A stretch of 64,000 nt of DNA from LC029 sp036676475 (GTDB lineage: Bacteria; Bacillota; Bacilli; Aneurinibacillales; RAOX-1), in contig JAKFCU010000006.1 of the NCBI GenBank assembly GCA_036676475.1, positions 1 to 64,000 on the forward strand, read 5' to 3'. A model generated the notes under the pieces. That model had not been told where the DNA came from. It saw only the letters and a list, made by a program, of their open reading frames with translations, and did no database searches. Shown here piece after piece: positions 8,438-17,157 of this stretch. A program made the position numbers and the translations under genes. Position 1 is the stretch's first letter. Each line of letters starts with the position of its first letter.

Positions 8438-9136
8438 GTCGTTTCCCGATACATTAGATTGAAACATATAACCTAGACCTCGAATATTTTGAATATACTT
8501 TGGCTTCGTAGGATCAACTTCCATTTTTTTGCGAATATTGCTGAGATGTACCATCACGGTACGGGTATCCCCGTAGCTGTCCTTCCCCCAAATTTTTTGA
8601 TAAATCTGTTCGAGACTAAAGACTTGATTAGGATGTTGGGCAAAAAACAGTAGAAGCTTTCGTTCTTTAGCGGATAGAGGAAGCTCATAGCCCTTTAAAC
8701 GAATGGTATAGCCTAACAGATCAATCTCCAAATCATCAATAATTAGATTCCGCTTTTCTTCTGTTCCTGACCGACGAAGCAGGGCTTTCACTCGCGCAAT
8801 TAAGATCCCGGGATCAAAGGGTTTAGTAAGGTAATCATCCCCGCCTAAATTTAATCCTTTAATAATATCCTCTGAATCTTGTTTGCAGGTTAAAAAGATA
8901 ATGGGGACGTTCGACTTTTTTCGAATTTGATGGCATACTTCAAAACCATTTTTTGGGGGGAGTAGAATATCAAGAATGACTAAGTCTGGATTGGCATTTT
9001 CAGCAAGTTCAAGACCCTCCTGACCATCGCTAGCGAGCAATACTTGATAATGATTACTTTTCAAATAAAGTTCGATAAGTTCTCGAATTTCCCTATCATC
9101 TTCGATAACTAAAATTTTTTCCGTATCCGTATTCAT
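8435..9136 (-). CDS. orphan OmpR/PhoB-family response regulator
   Basis: The 233-residue protein has a receiver domain with the acidic pair in LVIEDDRE, the phospho-acceptor Asp in LVILDILLPPKNG and the Lys in YLTKPFDP. A winged-helix domain with SLEQIYQKIWG and RTVMVHLSNIRKKM follows. A strong GGAGGGAGGA precedes the ATG. It has no kinase gene beside it; the closest is the soluble kinase at 4269, facing it in the convergent block. Its divergent neighbour is the pel operon, with about 200 bp between the two starts, so it could act as a pel regulator or respond to the Sia-like kinase. That link is inference from position. Confidence 0.9.
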   Translation of the reverse strand: MNTDTEKILVIEDDREIRELIELYLKSNHYQVLLASDGQEGLELAENANPDLVILDILLPPKNGFEVCHQIRKKSNVPIIFLTCKQDSEDIIKGLNLGGDDYLTKPFDPGILIARVKALLRRSGTEEKRNLIIDDLEIDLLGYTIRLKGYELPLSAKERKLLLFFAQHPNQVFSLEQIYQKIWGKDSYGDTRTVMVHLSNIRKKMEVDPTKPKYIQNIRGLGYMFQSNVSGND

Positions 9137-9336
9137 CGTCCTCCCTCCTGGAATTAACTAGGTGAAATGACCTACTATCATTATTATAACAGAGGCTTAT
9201 GGTATATTTTTATAAAAATTTTAGTTGAAATTTAGATTCTATTATATATAAGTCATGGTAATATGGTAGTAAATCAAACGAATTAAAAAATGGTTACATT
9301 TAATTGTAAAAAGGATCGGTTTTGAGGTGCATCTTT

Positions 9337-11520
9337 ATGAAGGTATTGGTTACAGGCGGATATGGATTTATCGGTTCCTATGTGGCAGAGAGGCTAGTTA
9401 AGGAAGGTCATCAAATATTTATTCTCGATAACTTATCTACAGGTCATCTAGATCATGTAAAAACGAAACATAAGGCTCTGATTTGCAGTACAATGGACAA
9501 AAAGGCTGAGGAGTTATTCCGCAATCATCAGATCGATATCGTAATCCACCTGGCATCGCCAAATCAGCTTGATGATTTGAATGTTAAAAGTGGGACTGAA
9601 GACCAGTTGCTTGGCTTAATTAATATGCTTAGTCTCTCTGTTAAATATAGTGTGAAAAAATTTATTTATGCATCTTCTGGGGCCGTATATGGTCCGCAGG
9701 ACCACTGTGCCATAAAGGAGGATTTTGTAAGTAATCCACTTACCCCATATGCCTTTAATCAGTTGATGGGAGAGACGTATTGTTTGAAGTGGAGTCAACT
9801 ATATGGATTAGATGTCATGTGCTTGCGAATTTCTAATGTTTACGGCTTTCGTAGACATGTGCAAAGTTACGGTGGAGTGATCCATCATTGGTTTAAGCAA
9901 CTGATCGATGGCCAAGAATTGATCTTGCATGGTGAGGGAGATCAGATTCGGGACTTTATTTATGTAGAAGATGTTGTTGATGCCATTTATCGTTCGCTTG
10001 AAAGTGGATATTCAGGAATTTTAAACATTTCGTCTAATAAAGAAACCACTTTGATTTCCTTACTCCAGCTATTTAAAAAAATAGATGAAAATCTCAGATA
10101 TATTCATAAACCTGCAAAACCAATGGATCTTCCCTACTCACGTTTTGATAATAGCCAGGCCATCAAAATATTAGATTGGGCCCCCCTTTATTCATTGGAA
10201 CAAGGTCTTGATAAAACGTACCATTTATACAAAAATGCAAATGCCATAGCCCAAAAAGCGACTGCAAAAGAGAAGAAAAAGATTAAAATCCCTTTTATAA
10301 AGAACCTAATTCCTTATTTGGAGAATCTGCTTGCCTTTGGGCTGACTGCCTTTTTTACCCTTCTCCCACAGGATTTTGGATTTGTCTTATTAGATTATAA
10401 GATCTTATATATTATGTTAATGGGGATTTTATATGGTTCTAAACATGCCATTGTGGCCGTTGTATTATCATGGGCTCTCTATATGGTTGATTATATTGCC
10501 AAAGGGATGGATCTGGTAGCCCTATTCTATGATATGGAAAATTTGGCGAGAATGGTTGTTTATTTGTTCATTGGTCTGGTTGTGGGATATCGGATCGATA
10601 AGAAAGATCTAAAACTAGCCGATCAAACCTTGGATCTCGAAGCTATCGAAGAAAAATATGAGTTTTTACAGCAAATATATCAAGATACAAGAACTGTAAA
10701 AGAAGAACTGCATAGCCAACTGCTTAATTCAGAAGACAGCCTGGGGAAAATCTACAACATAACCAAAGAACTAGACAGCTTGGAGCCCGAACAGATTTAT
10801 ATGTCTGCTGTTCAATTATTGGAAGGTATTATGAAATCGAAAGATATATCCATCTACACCTTAAATGAAAATAAAAGCTTTATGCGGCTTGCGGCAAAAT
10901 CGCGCATGGCCATGGTAAAGCGTACATCTTCATGGAAAGTGTCAGAGGATACGCTGCTGCAAAAAGTCATACAGTCGAAAAAAGTATTTATAAACAAAGA
11001 CCTGGAAAATGACTATCCATTGCTTATTGCACCTGTGGTAGATTCTAATGAAGTGATTGCGTTCGTTTTAATTGAGAAAGTTGAATTTGAATACTTTAAC
11101 TTATATTATCAAAACTTATTTCAAGTTGTTATCAACTTGATTTCGGCAGCACTCACTAGAGCCTATCGTTATTTGAACGTAAGTAAGCATGAACGTTTTT
11201 TTGAGGGAACCAATCTTCTGAAAACGGATTCTCTTGAGGAAATATTAAGGAGTAAGAGGGAAATAAAAAGAGAGCAAGGTATTGAGTTTATTCTGTTAGA
11301 AATTGAATCGTTAACTGCTCAAGTACGAGATTGGGAAGAATTTACGTATCTTTTCACGGGTGTTCTTCGAGAAAAAGATTATGTCGGGATGGGCAGAAAA
11401 GGATCATTTAATGTCTTGCTCTCCAATACGGATGAAGCAGGGGCGAAAATTGTTCAAGAAAGGCTGAGAACAAAGGGTATTCTAACGAGGATGATACAGG
11501 AGGAATCCCTTTATGTTTAA
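9337..11520 (+). CDS. pelD: NAD-dependent epimerase-PelD fusion (c-di-GMP receptor of the Pel synthase)
   Basis: The 727-residue protein joins two parts. Residues 1-310 are an extended SDR epimerase/dehydratase-like domain with the nucleotide motif TGGYGFIG (6-13). Its usual YxxxK catalytic pair reads Y138-AFN-Q142, so the lysine is missing. Residues 330-420 hold four membrane helices. A coiled coil, a GAF domain (about 480-605) and a degenerate GGDEF domain follow, as in PelD. The GGDEF motif is replaced by RKGSF (687-691), but the receptor site RxxD is kept as REKD (678-681), five residues before it. PelD binds c-di-GMP this way to switch on Pel synthesis. The ATG at 9337 is chosen because GAGGTG lies 7 bp upstream; an upstream in-frame TTG lacks one. 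Confidence 0.88.
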   Translation: MKVLVTGGYGFIGSYVAERLVKEGHQIFILDNLSTGHLDHVKTKHKALICSTMDKKAEELFRNHQIDIVIHLASPNQLDDLNVKSGTEDQLLGLINMLSLSVKYSVKKFIYASSGAVYGPQDHCAIKEDFVSNPLTPYAFNQLMGETYCLKWSQLYGLDVMCLRISNVYGFRRHVQSYGGVIHHWFKQLIDGQELILHGEGDQIRDFIYVEDVVDAIYRSLESGYSGILNISSNKETTLISLLQLFKKIDENLRYIHKPAKPMDLPYSRFDNSQAIKILDWAPLYSLEQGLDKTYHLYKNANAIAQKATAKEKKKIKIPFIKNLIPYLENLLAFGLTAFFTLLPQDFGFVLLDYKILYIMLMGILYGSKHAIVAVVLSWALYMVDYIAKGMDLVALFYDMENLARMVVYLFIGLVVGYRIDKKDLKLADQTLDLEAIEEKYEFLQQIYQDTRTVKEELHSQLLNSEDSLGKIYNITKELDSLEPEQIYMSAVQLLEGIMKSKDISIYTLNENKSFMRLAAKSRMAMVKRTSSWKVSEDTLLQKVIQSKKVFINKDLENDYPLLIAPVVDSNEVIAFVLIEKVEFEYFNLYYQNLFQVVINLISAALTRAYRYLNVSKHERFFEGTNLLKTDSLEEILRSKREIKREQGIEFILLEIESLTAQVRDWEEFTYLFTGVLREKDYVGMGRKGSFNVLLSNTDEAGAKIVQERLRTKGILTRMIQEESLYV

Positions 11521-12448
11521 AGTGTTATTCTTATTTTATATGATCATATGTATATTGTTTTTGTATTATTGGTTTGTTAAAGAAAAGAAAGGCATCATTA
11601 ATTGTATTACGCGTTCCTTTATCCTTCTCTTTTTCCCAGTTTTGGGACTTATCTATCTTATCATTTCAGATCAGATAGAACGGAAAGATAGAGTAACTTT
11701 TGTAAGAGAAATAGAAAATATATTCACCATCGAACATCAGGAGATGACCATGTACAAAAAAGTAAACACGAACAAAGAGATGAATATGGTGCCTCTTGAA
11801 GAAACCCTGCTGATGAATGATACGAAAGTGAAGCGGAGACTGTTGCTGGATGCATTAAAGGAAGACTCTTTGCAGCGTATTTCAGTTCTTGAGATGGCGC
11901 TCAAGGATGCCGATACAGAAACTTCTCATTATGCTGCAACAGCACTTGTCGAAGTAAAAAGAAAATTATTGTTGGATTTACAAGAATTAGAAATCCAATA
12001 TGAAAAAGATCATAAGAATATTGAAATTCTTGTCTTATATACAGATGTGTTAAAGAAATTTTTATCTATTCCTTTGCTTGACCAACGGACGTATCGAAAA
12101 TATAATCATCTTTATTTAGCCATGCTAGAAAATTTATTAGAGGTGTATCAGAAAGAAGAACAATACTTTGTTGAGAAAATTAAAGGCGAATTACAGCAAT
12201 ACGATTACTTGAAAGTCCAACGATATTGTGACCAATTTCGAGCCTGTTTTCCCGATAGTGAAACTCCTTTTCTCATGCTTATGAACTATTACTATGAAAT
12301 AAAAGATACAGAATCGTTCAACCGTACGCTAAAAGAATTGAAATCATCCCATGTTCAGCTATCTCATAAGGGTTTGACCAGTGTCCGGTTTTGGGGGAAT
12401 GGAGCTGGATCCGTTTCGCAAACAGTAGGTGAAAAAGCTTGCGGATAA
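11513..12448 (+). CDS. pelE: PelE-like membrane protein with TPR-like cytosolic domain
   Basis: The 311-residue protein starts with two membrane helices (about 3-20 and 30-50), followed by a soluble, helix-rich region of about 250 residues without catalytic motifs. This layout and its place directly after pelD match PelE, which links PelD to the PelF/PelG synthase at the inner membrane and carries TPR-like repeats in Gram-negative bacteria. The start overlaps pelD by 8 bp with AGGAGG just upstream. Sequence similarity to known PelE is weak by eye, so the call rests mainly on architecture and gene order. Confidence 0.7.
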   Translation: MFKVLFLFYMIICILFLYYWFVKEKKGIINCITRSFILLFFPVLGLIYLIISDQIERKDRVTFVREIENIFTIEHQEMTMYKKVNTNKEMNMVPLEETLLMNDTKVKRRLLLDALKEDSLQRISVLEMALKDADTETSHYAATALVEVKRKLLLDLQELEIQYEKDHKNIEILVLYTDVLKKFLSIPLLDQRTYRKYNHLYLAMLENLLEVYQKEEQYFVEKIKGELQQYDYLKVQRYCDQFRACFPDSETPFLMLMNYYYEIKDTESFNRTLKELKSSHVQLSHKGLTSVRFWGNGAGSVSQTVGEKACG

Positions 12449-14268
12449 AATGGAGTATATTTATTGCTTTAGGTTTAGCCATCATGATGGGTCTTATCGT
12501 TCAATTGATGCGATACGAATATGGAGTGATGAGACATGATGTCTCGCATGAAATCCCTAAGTTTGAAACGTTGCCTGTGAAAAATGCAGTTATTCCAAGT
12601 TCTGTTTATACGGAAACGGAAAAATATTTGGTTATATATGACAGTATGGAACCGGTTAGCATAGAGCTAAAAGAAAATATAAAGAAAGTATTTCAGTATT
12701 TGCAGAAAGAAGTGCATTTTGCCGAAGCCAGTTCATTTAAAACGCCATCAACTGAATACAACATGGTCATTATTACCTTTGAAAGTTTAAACCGCCTACA
12801 AAATATGGAATACATTATCCATTATACAGCTAAGGGGGGGAATGTCTTTTTTGCCATTCGTCCGATGATGGATGAGGTATTTGAAAGCTTGTATCGAAAA
12901 ATGGGAATCCAAGAACTCGGCACAGAATATACAACGAACGGCATTCATTTTTTATCCAATGTATTGATCCAATTTAAAGATGAAAAAGTTCCTGGCGATG
13001 TAATATCCAATTCATCCCTCCATGTTACATTGGATCCCCGTTCCCAAGTTTTAGCTGCATCGGAGGAAGATACCCCATTGCTATGGGAGTATGATTATAA
13101 AAAGGGGAAAATCATGGTGTACAACGGATCTACGTTACATCTGAAAGTGAATCGCGGACTTTTAGTTGGCGCGATAAGCATGCTGCTGGATTCCTTCATT
13201 TATCCCATAATGAATACAAGTATGATTTGGATTGACGATTTCCCTGCTTATTACTCTCATACGGTCGATAAGCAAATTTTTCAGCTATATCGATTAAATA
13301 AGACAAGATTTTTTCGCAATATCTGGTGGCTGGATATGTTGAAGCTAGTTGATCAATATGGGACAAGATATACGGGGGCTTTGATAGAAACCTATAATAG
13401 CAAGGTAAGGCCTCCTTTTTCCGAAGATGAAGGAGCAGATCGAAACAACCTCATCATCTATAGCAAAGAATTAATCAATCATAAGGGTGAATTGGGGATT
13501 CACGGTTATAATCATCAAGCTTTATCTACAGATAATAGAATTATGGGTTTCTTTGGTTATAATACGTGGAAAAGCAAAGAAGACATGGCTGATTCTCTTA
13601 GAGAGGTTCTGCGCTATTCCAAGACAGCCTATCCCAATTATGAATTCAAAAACTATGTTCCCCCTTCTAATGTACTCAGTATAGATGGAAGGGAAGCCGT
13701 TATTGAGGCATTGCCGAACGTGAACTCGATTTCTTCCCTTTACCTGGAAGAAGAGTCGGGCCGTTCCTATATCCAAGAATTTGAAATGGCCAAGGATGGT
13801 CTCATAGAACTTCCCCGAATTACTTCAGGATACCTATATGACCCTTTTACTCGTTGGGCGATGATCAACGGGATAACGTCTTTGGGTGTCTTCTCCCATT
13901 TCATTCATCCTGATGATGTGTTGGATAAGGAACGGAGCTTGGGAAAGCCATGGCCAGACTTAAGAAAAGAGTTTACATCAATGATTGTCGAACTAAATCA
14001 ACAATATTCTTGGCTGCGTTCGATGACCGCAAGCGGTGGAAGCTTTGAACTGCAAAAATATGTGAATACGAAATGGTATTTTGAACCGCAACAAAAGAGC
14101 TTGAAAGGCTATGCTCAAGAGTTTCGCGGGGAGGTTTTTCTAATTTTACGAACCGAAAATAAGGTTGGGAAATGTACTCATTGTCAGATAGAGTTGATAG
14201 ATCAGGGCGTATATTTGCTTAGAGTTGAACAAGAAAAATTTGAATTAGAATGGGACCTGTCAACATGA
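12439..14268 (+). CDS. pelA: PelA-type membrane-anchored polysaccharide deacetylase
   Basis: The 609-residue protein has one N-terminal membrane anchor (about 5-24) and is otherwise extracellular. A flavodoxin-like/DUF2194-type region (about 60-250) is followed by a deacetylase barrel with the metal-site elements WIDDFP (D266, D267) and HGYNH (H355, H359). In Pel systems PelA partly de-N-acetylates the GalNAc-rich polymer, making it cationic. The glycoside hydrolase domain found in Gram-negative PelA is absent here, as in the Gram-positive 'PelA-DA' form. The start is TTG at 12439, with AGGTG 8 bp upstream, overlapping pelE by 10 bp. The stop overlaps the pelF start (ATGA). Confidence 0.82.
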   Translation: MRIKWSIFIALGLAIMMGLIVQLMRYEYGVMRHDVSHEIPKFETLPVKNAVIPSSVYTETEKYLVIYDSMEPVSIELKENIKKVFQYLQKEVHFAEASSFKTPSTEYNMVIITFESLNRLQNMEYIIHYTAKGGNVFFAIRPMMDEVFESLYRKMGIQELGTEYTTNGIHFLSNVLIQFKDEKVPGDVISNSSLHVTLDPRSQVLAASEEDTPLLWEYDYKKGKIMVYNGSTLHLKVNRGLLVGAISMLLDSFIYPIMNTSMIWIDDFPAYYSHTVDKQIFQLYRLNKTRFFRNIWWLDMLKLVDQYGTRYTGALIETYNSKVRPPFSEDEGADRNNLIIYSKELINHKGELGIHGYNHQALSTDNRIMGFFGYNTWKSKEDMADSLREVLRYSKTAYPNYEFKNYVPPSNVLSIDGREAVIEALPNVNSISSLYLEEESGRSYIQEFEMAKDGLIELPRITSGYLYDPFTRWAMINGITSLGVFSHFIHPDDVLDKERSLGKPWPDLRKEFTSMIVELNQQYSWLRSMTASGGSFELQKYVNTKWYFEPQQKSLKGYAQEFRGEVFLILRTENKVGKCTHCQIELIDQGVYLLRVEQEKFELEWDLST

Positions 14269-15677
14269 AAGTGTGTATCATTGCGGAGGGATCCTACCCC
14301 TATATCACAGGTGGAGTATCAAGTTGGGTGCATTCCTTAGTGCATGGGATGCCAGAACATGAATATGCCATCTATGCCATTGCAGCCCAAGAAAAAATGA
14401 AGGATCAATTTAAATATGCCCTACCGTCAAATGTTGAGCAAGTAGACCAGGTGTTTTTAGATGCCTTTAGACAAGAAGAGGCTCGCTGGGGTAGAAGATA
14501 TCATTTATCCTTTAGTGAGCGGCAAGCCTTAGTATCCTTACTCATGGGAGAGCAACTGGATTGGGAGAATGTATTCCGATTTTTTCATAGTGATCGTCTG
14601 TCAACTGTCACAGAATTTTTAACCAGTAAAGATTTTTTTGATATCGTTCAAATCGTGTGTGAAAAAAAATATACGGAAATTCCATTTACGGAAATGTTTT
14701 GGACCATCCGCTCCATGGTATTGCCCTTATTCATACTCTTGAAGAGCCCGGTTCCAAAGTGGGGATTATATCATAGTGTTTCTACCGGATACGCCGGTGT
14801 AATCGGTGGACTGGCGAAATTCCTTTACGGAAATCCTTTCATTATTACGGAGCATGGGATCTATACAAGAGAAAGGGAAGAAGAAATCATCAAGGCAACA
14901 TGGGTGAAAAGCTATCTTAAGGATTTGTGGATCGATCATTTTTATGCATTATCTTCCTGTGCCTATCAAAATGCCGATGAAGTCGTAACCCTGTTTCCTA
15001 GAAACAAGGAAATACAGATAGAAATAGGTTGTGCTGCTGAAAAGATCTCAATCATTCCTAACGGAATACGTGCGGAGGAGTACCAGAGGTTACCGGGTAA
15101 GGATCCCAATGACACAGTCATTAACATCGGGGCTATTGTACGTGTCGTGCCCATAAAAGATATTAAAACGATGATTCAGAGTTTTGCCATTGTCAAGCAG
15201 GAGCTTTCTTCCGTACGATTTTATATTTTTGGTTCCACAGATGAGGATGAAGAGTATTATCAAGAGTGTTGTCAACTCGCTGAATCATTGGAACTGCAAG
15301 ATCTTATTTTTACTGGAAATGTCAATTTGAAGGAGTATCTGGGGAAAATGGATATTTTCGTCCTCACAAGCATTTCTGAAGGAATGCCGCTTGCCGTTCT
15401 AGAAGGGTTTGCAGCTGGAAAACCATTTGTAACGACGGATGTAGGGTGTTGCAAAGAATTAGTTTATGGCTTGGGCGATGATTTTGGACCAGCGGGATAT
15501 GTACTTCCTGTTATGCATTATGAGGAGATTGGCAAGGCAATGCTGGTTTTATGCCGCAATGAGGGGGTACGGCTGAAGATGGGAGAGAATGGTCTGAAAC
15601 GTATTCGCACTTTTTATACACATGAACAGTTTATAGAGGGATATAAGTCTTTGTATAACCAATTGGGGAGTAATTGA
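14265..15677 (+). CDS. pelF: PelF glycosyltransferase (GT4)
   Basis: PelF is the cytosolic UDP-sugar-dependent polymerase of the Pel polysaccharide. This 470-residue copy shows the characteristic N-terminus MKVCIIAEGSYPYITGG, the family-typical TEHGIYTREREEE, and the retaining-GT motif SEGMPLAVLEGFAAG with its two glutamates. The start at 14265 is chosen because its ATG overlaps the upstream stop (ATGA) and gives the usual PelF N-terminus; an in-frame ATG at 14250 has no better ribosome binding site. It is followed after 1 bp by pelG. PelF acts with the PelD-PelE-PelG membrane complex. Confidence 0.95.
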   Translation: MKVCIIAEGSYPYITGGVSSWVHSLVHGMPEHEYAIYAIAAQEKMKDQFKYALPSNVEQVDQVFLDAFRQEEARWGRRYHLSFSERQALVSLLMGEQLDWENVFRFFHSDRLSTVTEFLTSKDFFDIVQIVCEKKYTEIPFTEMFWTIRSMVLPLFILLKSPVPKWGLYHSVSTGYAGVIGGLAKFLYGNPFIITEHGIYTREREEEIIKATWVKSYLKDLWIDHFYALSSCAYQNADEVVTLFPRNKEIQIEIGCAAEKISIIPNGIRAEEYQRLPGKDPNDTVINIGAIVRVVPIKDIKTMIQSFAIVKQELSSVRFYIFGSTDEDEEYYQECCQLAESLELQDLIFTGNVNLKEYLGKMDIFVLTSISEGMPLAVLEGFAAGKPFVTTDVGCCKELVYGLGDDFGPAGYVLPVMHYEEIGKAMLVLCRNEGVRLKMGENGLKRIRTFYTHEQFIEGYKSLYNQLGSN

Positions 15678-15678
15678 T

Positions 15679-17157
15679 GTGGCAGGGATTGGATTTCAGT
15701 TAAAAAAATTGTTTCGGCATCAGGGATTTATGATGAATGCACGGGCCTATGCCTATTCTGCTTTTGTTACGGTGGGGCCTATGCTGCTTTGTATGGTCAT
15801 GGTGATGGTCATTCAAAACTTACTTAAATTATATGGAGCCCCTTTAAGCGAGAGAGAGCTGTTTGTGGCGGTTGCTCAGTATGCTTTTGTCTTCTCACAA
15901 TTGTTTACAAGCGGGTTCATTATGATTATGTATCGCTTCATTGCAGATATGATTTTCCTAAAGCTACTGGAGTATATTCTTCCTTCCTTGCATGGGATTA
16001 TCGCGGTGGTTTTGCTCATTGGTGGAATTTCAGGTGCCATATTTTATCTGCGGTCTCCATTAGACTGGAACCTTAAAATTACAGCTTATTTACTTTTTAT
16101 AGAACTATTGATTATTTGGATTCAAATGGTTTATATATCGGCTCTGAAGGATTATATGCGAATTGTCAAGAGCTTTTGTTATGGTGTCATTCTGGGAATC
16201 GGATGCAGCTACGTAATGTTAGAGTTCTTCCACATTGTTAAAGTTTATGCTGTTATTGGTTGCATTGATCTAGGTTTTTTTGTCATGATTCTGTTATTTA
16301 CTCATCACATTGAAGTGTTTTTTCGGGATAATAATCGCAAGTATTTCCACTTTTTTTCATACTTTGATAAATATCCTGCGTTGTTCTTTATCGGTTTTTT
16401 TTATACTCTTGGCCTCTATGTTCACAATTTTATTTATTGGGGTAGTCATTTTCAAGTAACGGTTGAAAAAACGTTTGTATTAGCCCCTTTCTACGATGTC
16501 CCTGTTTTTTATGCACTCATGAGTATTATCCCCTCCATGGTTATTTTTGTGGTTTCGGTTGAAACGGAATTCTATGAGACGTATAAGAATTACTATTCGA
16601 CAATATTAAACGGGGGGACTATTCGCGATATTCAAAATTCTAAAAAAGAAATGTACAATGCACTCATGCAGCAAATTGGACGTGTGGTAGAAGTTCAATT
16701 GTTCTTCTCTGTTTTTTCCTTAATGCTTGGAATATTGTTTTTCTCAAGGCTTGGATTAAATAAACTCCAGCTCGAAACGTTTTTTTTACTCGTATTTGGA
16801 GCTTATTTTTGTATCACGATGTATATCATGACCCTTGTTCTGCTCTATTTTGATGATCGAAAAGGAGTCTTAGGGATCACGGCCTTGTTCTTGCTAACCA
16901 ACACGCTCCTTACCTATCTGCTCGTTCAGACGAATAGTCACGGTTTTTCTTTTTTTCTTTCTTCCCTTCTATCATTATTAGCCAGCTTGATAAGAGTGTA
17001 TTATCTTCTGAAAAATATTGATTACTACACCTTTTGTTCCCAACCAATCTTAATTAAGGAAGAAAAAATAGGAAGATGGGGAGGATTAATCAAAGATATA
17101 GAACAGTGGGAGCAATCCATCGAGAAAGGAGAATCTAACATTGCCGAGAAAAAGTAG
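15679..17157 (+). CDS. pelG: PelG, multi-spanning Pel polysaccharide transporter
   Basis: The 492-residue protein has about 12 predicted membrane helices and the typical PelG start AGIGFQLKKLFRHQGF. PelG is a MATE/Wzx-like membrane protein that moves the growing Pel chain across the cytoplasmic membrane together with PelF, PelD and PelE. The start is GTG, 1 bp after the pelF stop. The end overlaps the next gene by 17 bp, so the CotH-like gene belongs to the same transcript. No pelB or pelC homologue (outer-membrane export) is present, as expected for a Gram-positive host. Confidence 0.93.
   Translation: MAGIGFQLKKLFRHQGFMMNARAYAYSAFVTVGPMLLCMVMVMVIQNLLKLYGAPLSERELFVAVAQYAFVFSQLFTSGFIMIMYRFIADMIFLKLLEYILPSLHGIIAVVLLIGGISGAIFYLRSPLDWNLKITAYLLFIELLIIWIQMVYISALKDYMRIVKSFCYGVILGIGCSYVMLEFFHIVKVYAVIGCIDLGFFVMILLFTHHIEVFFRDNNRKYFHFFSYFDKYPALFFIGFFYTLGLYVHNFIYWGSHFQVTVEKTFVLAPFYDVPVFYALMSIIPSMVIFVVSVETEFYETYKNYYSTILNGGTIRDIQNSKKEMYNALMQQIGRVVEVQLFFSVFSLMLGILFFSRLGLNKLQLETFFLLVFGAYFCITMYIMTLVLLYFDDRKGVLGITALFLLTNTLLTYLLVQTNSHGFSFFLSSLLSLLASLIRVYYLLKNIDYYTFCSQPILIKEEKIGRWGGLIKDIEQWEQSIEKGESNIAEKK

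Noticed and set aside
9137..9336. The gap between the orphan regulator and pelD checked for an operator
   Set aside because: It is very AT-rich with several possible promoter boxes, but no clear inverted repeat or defined -35/-10 pair stands out.
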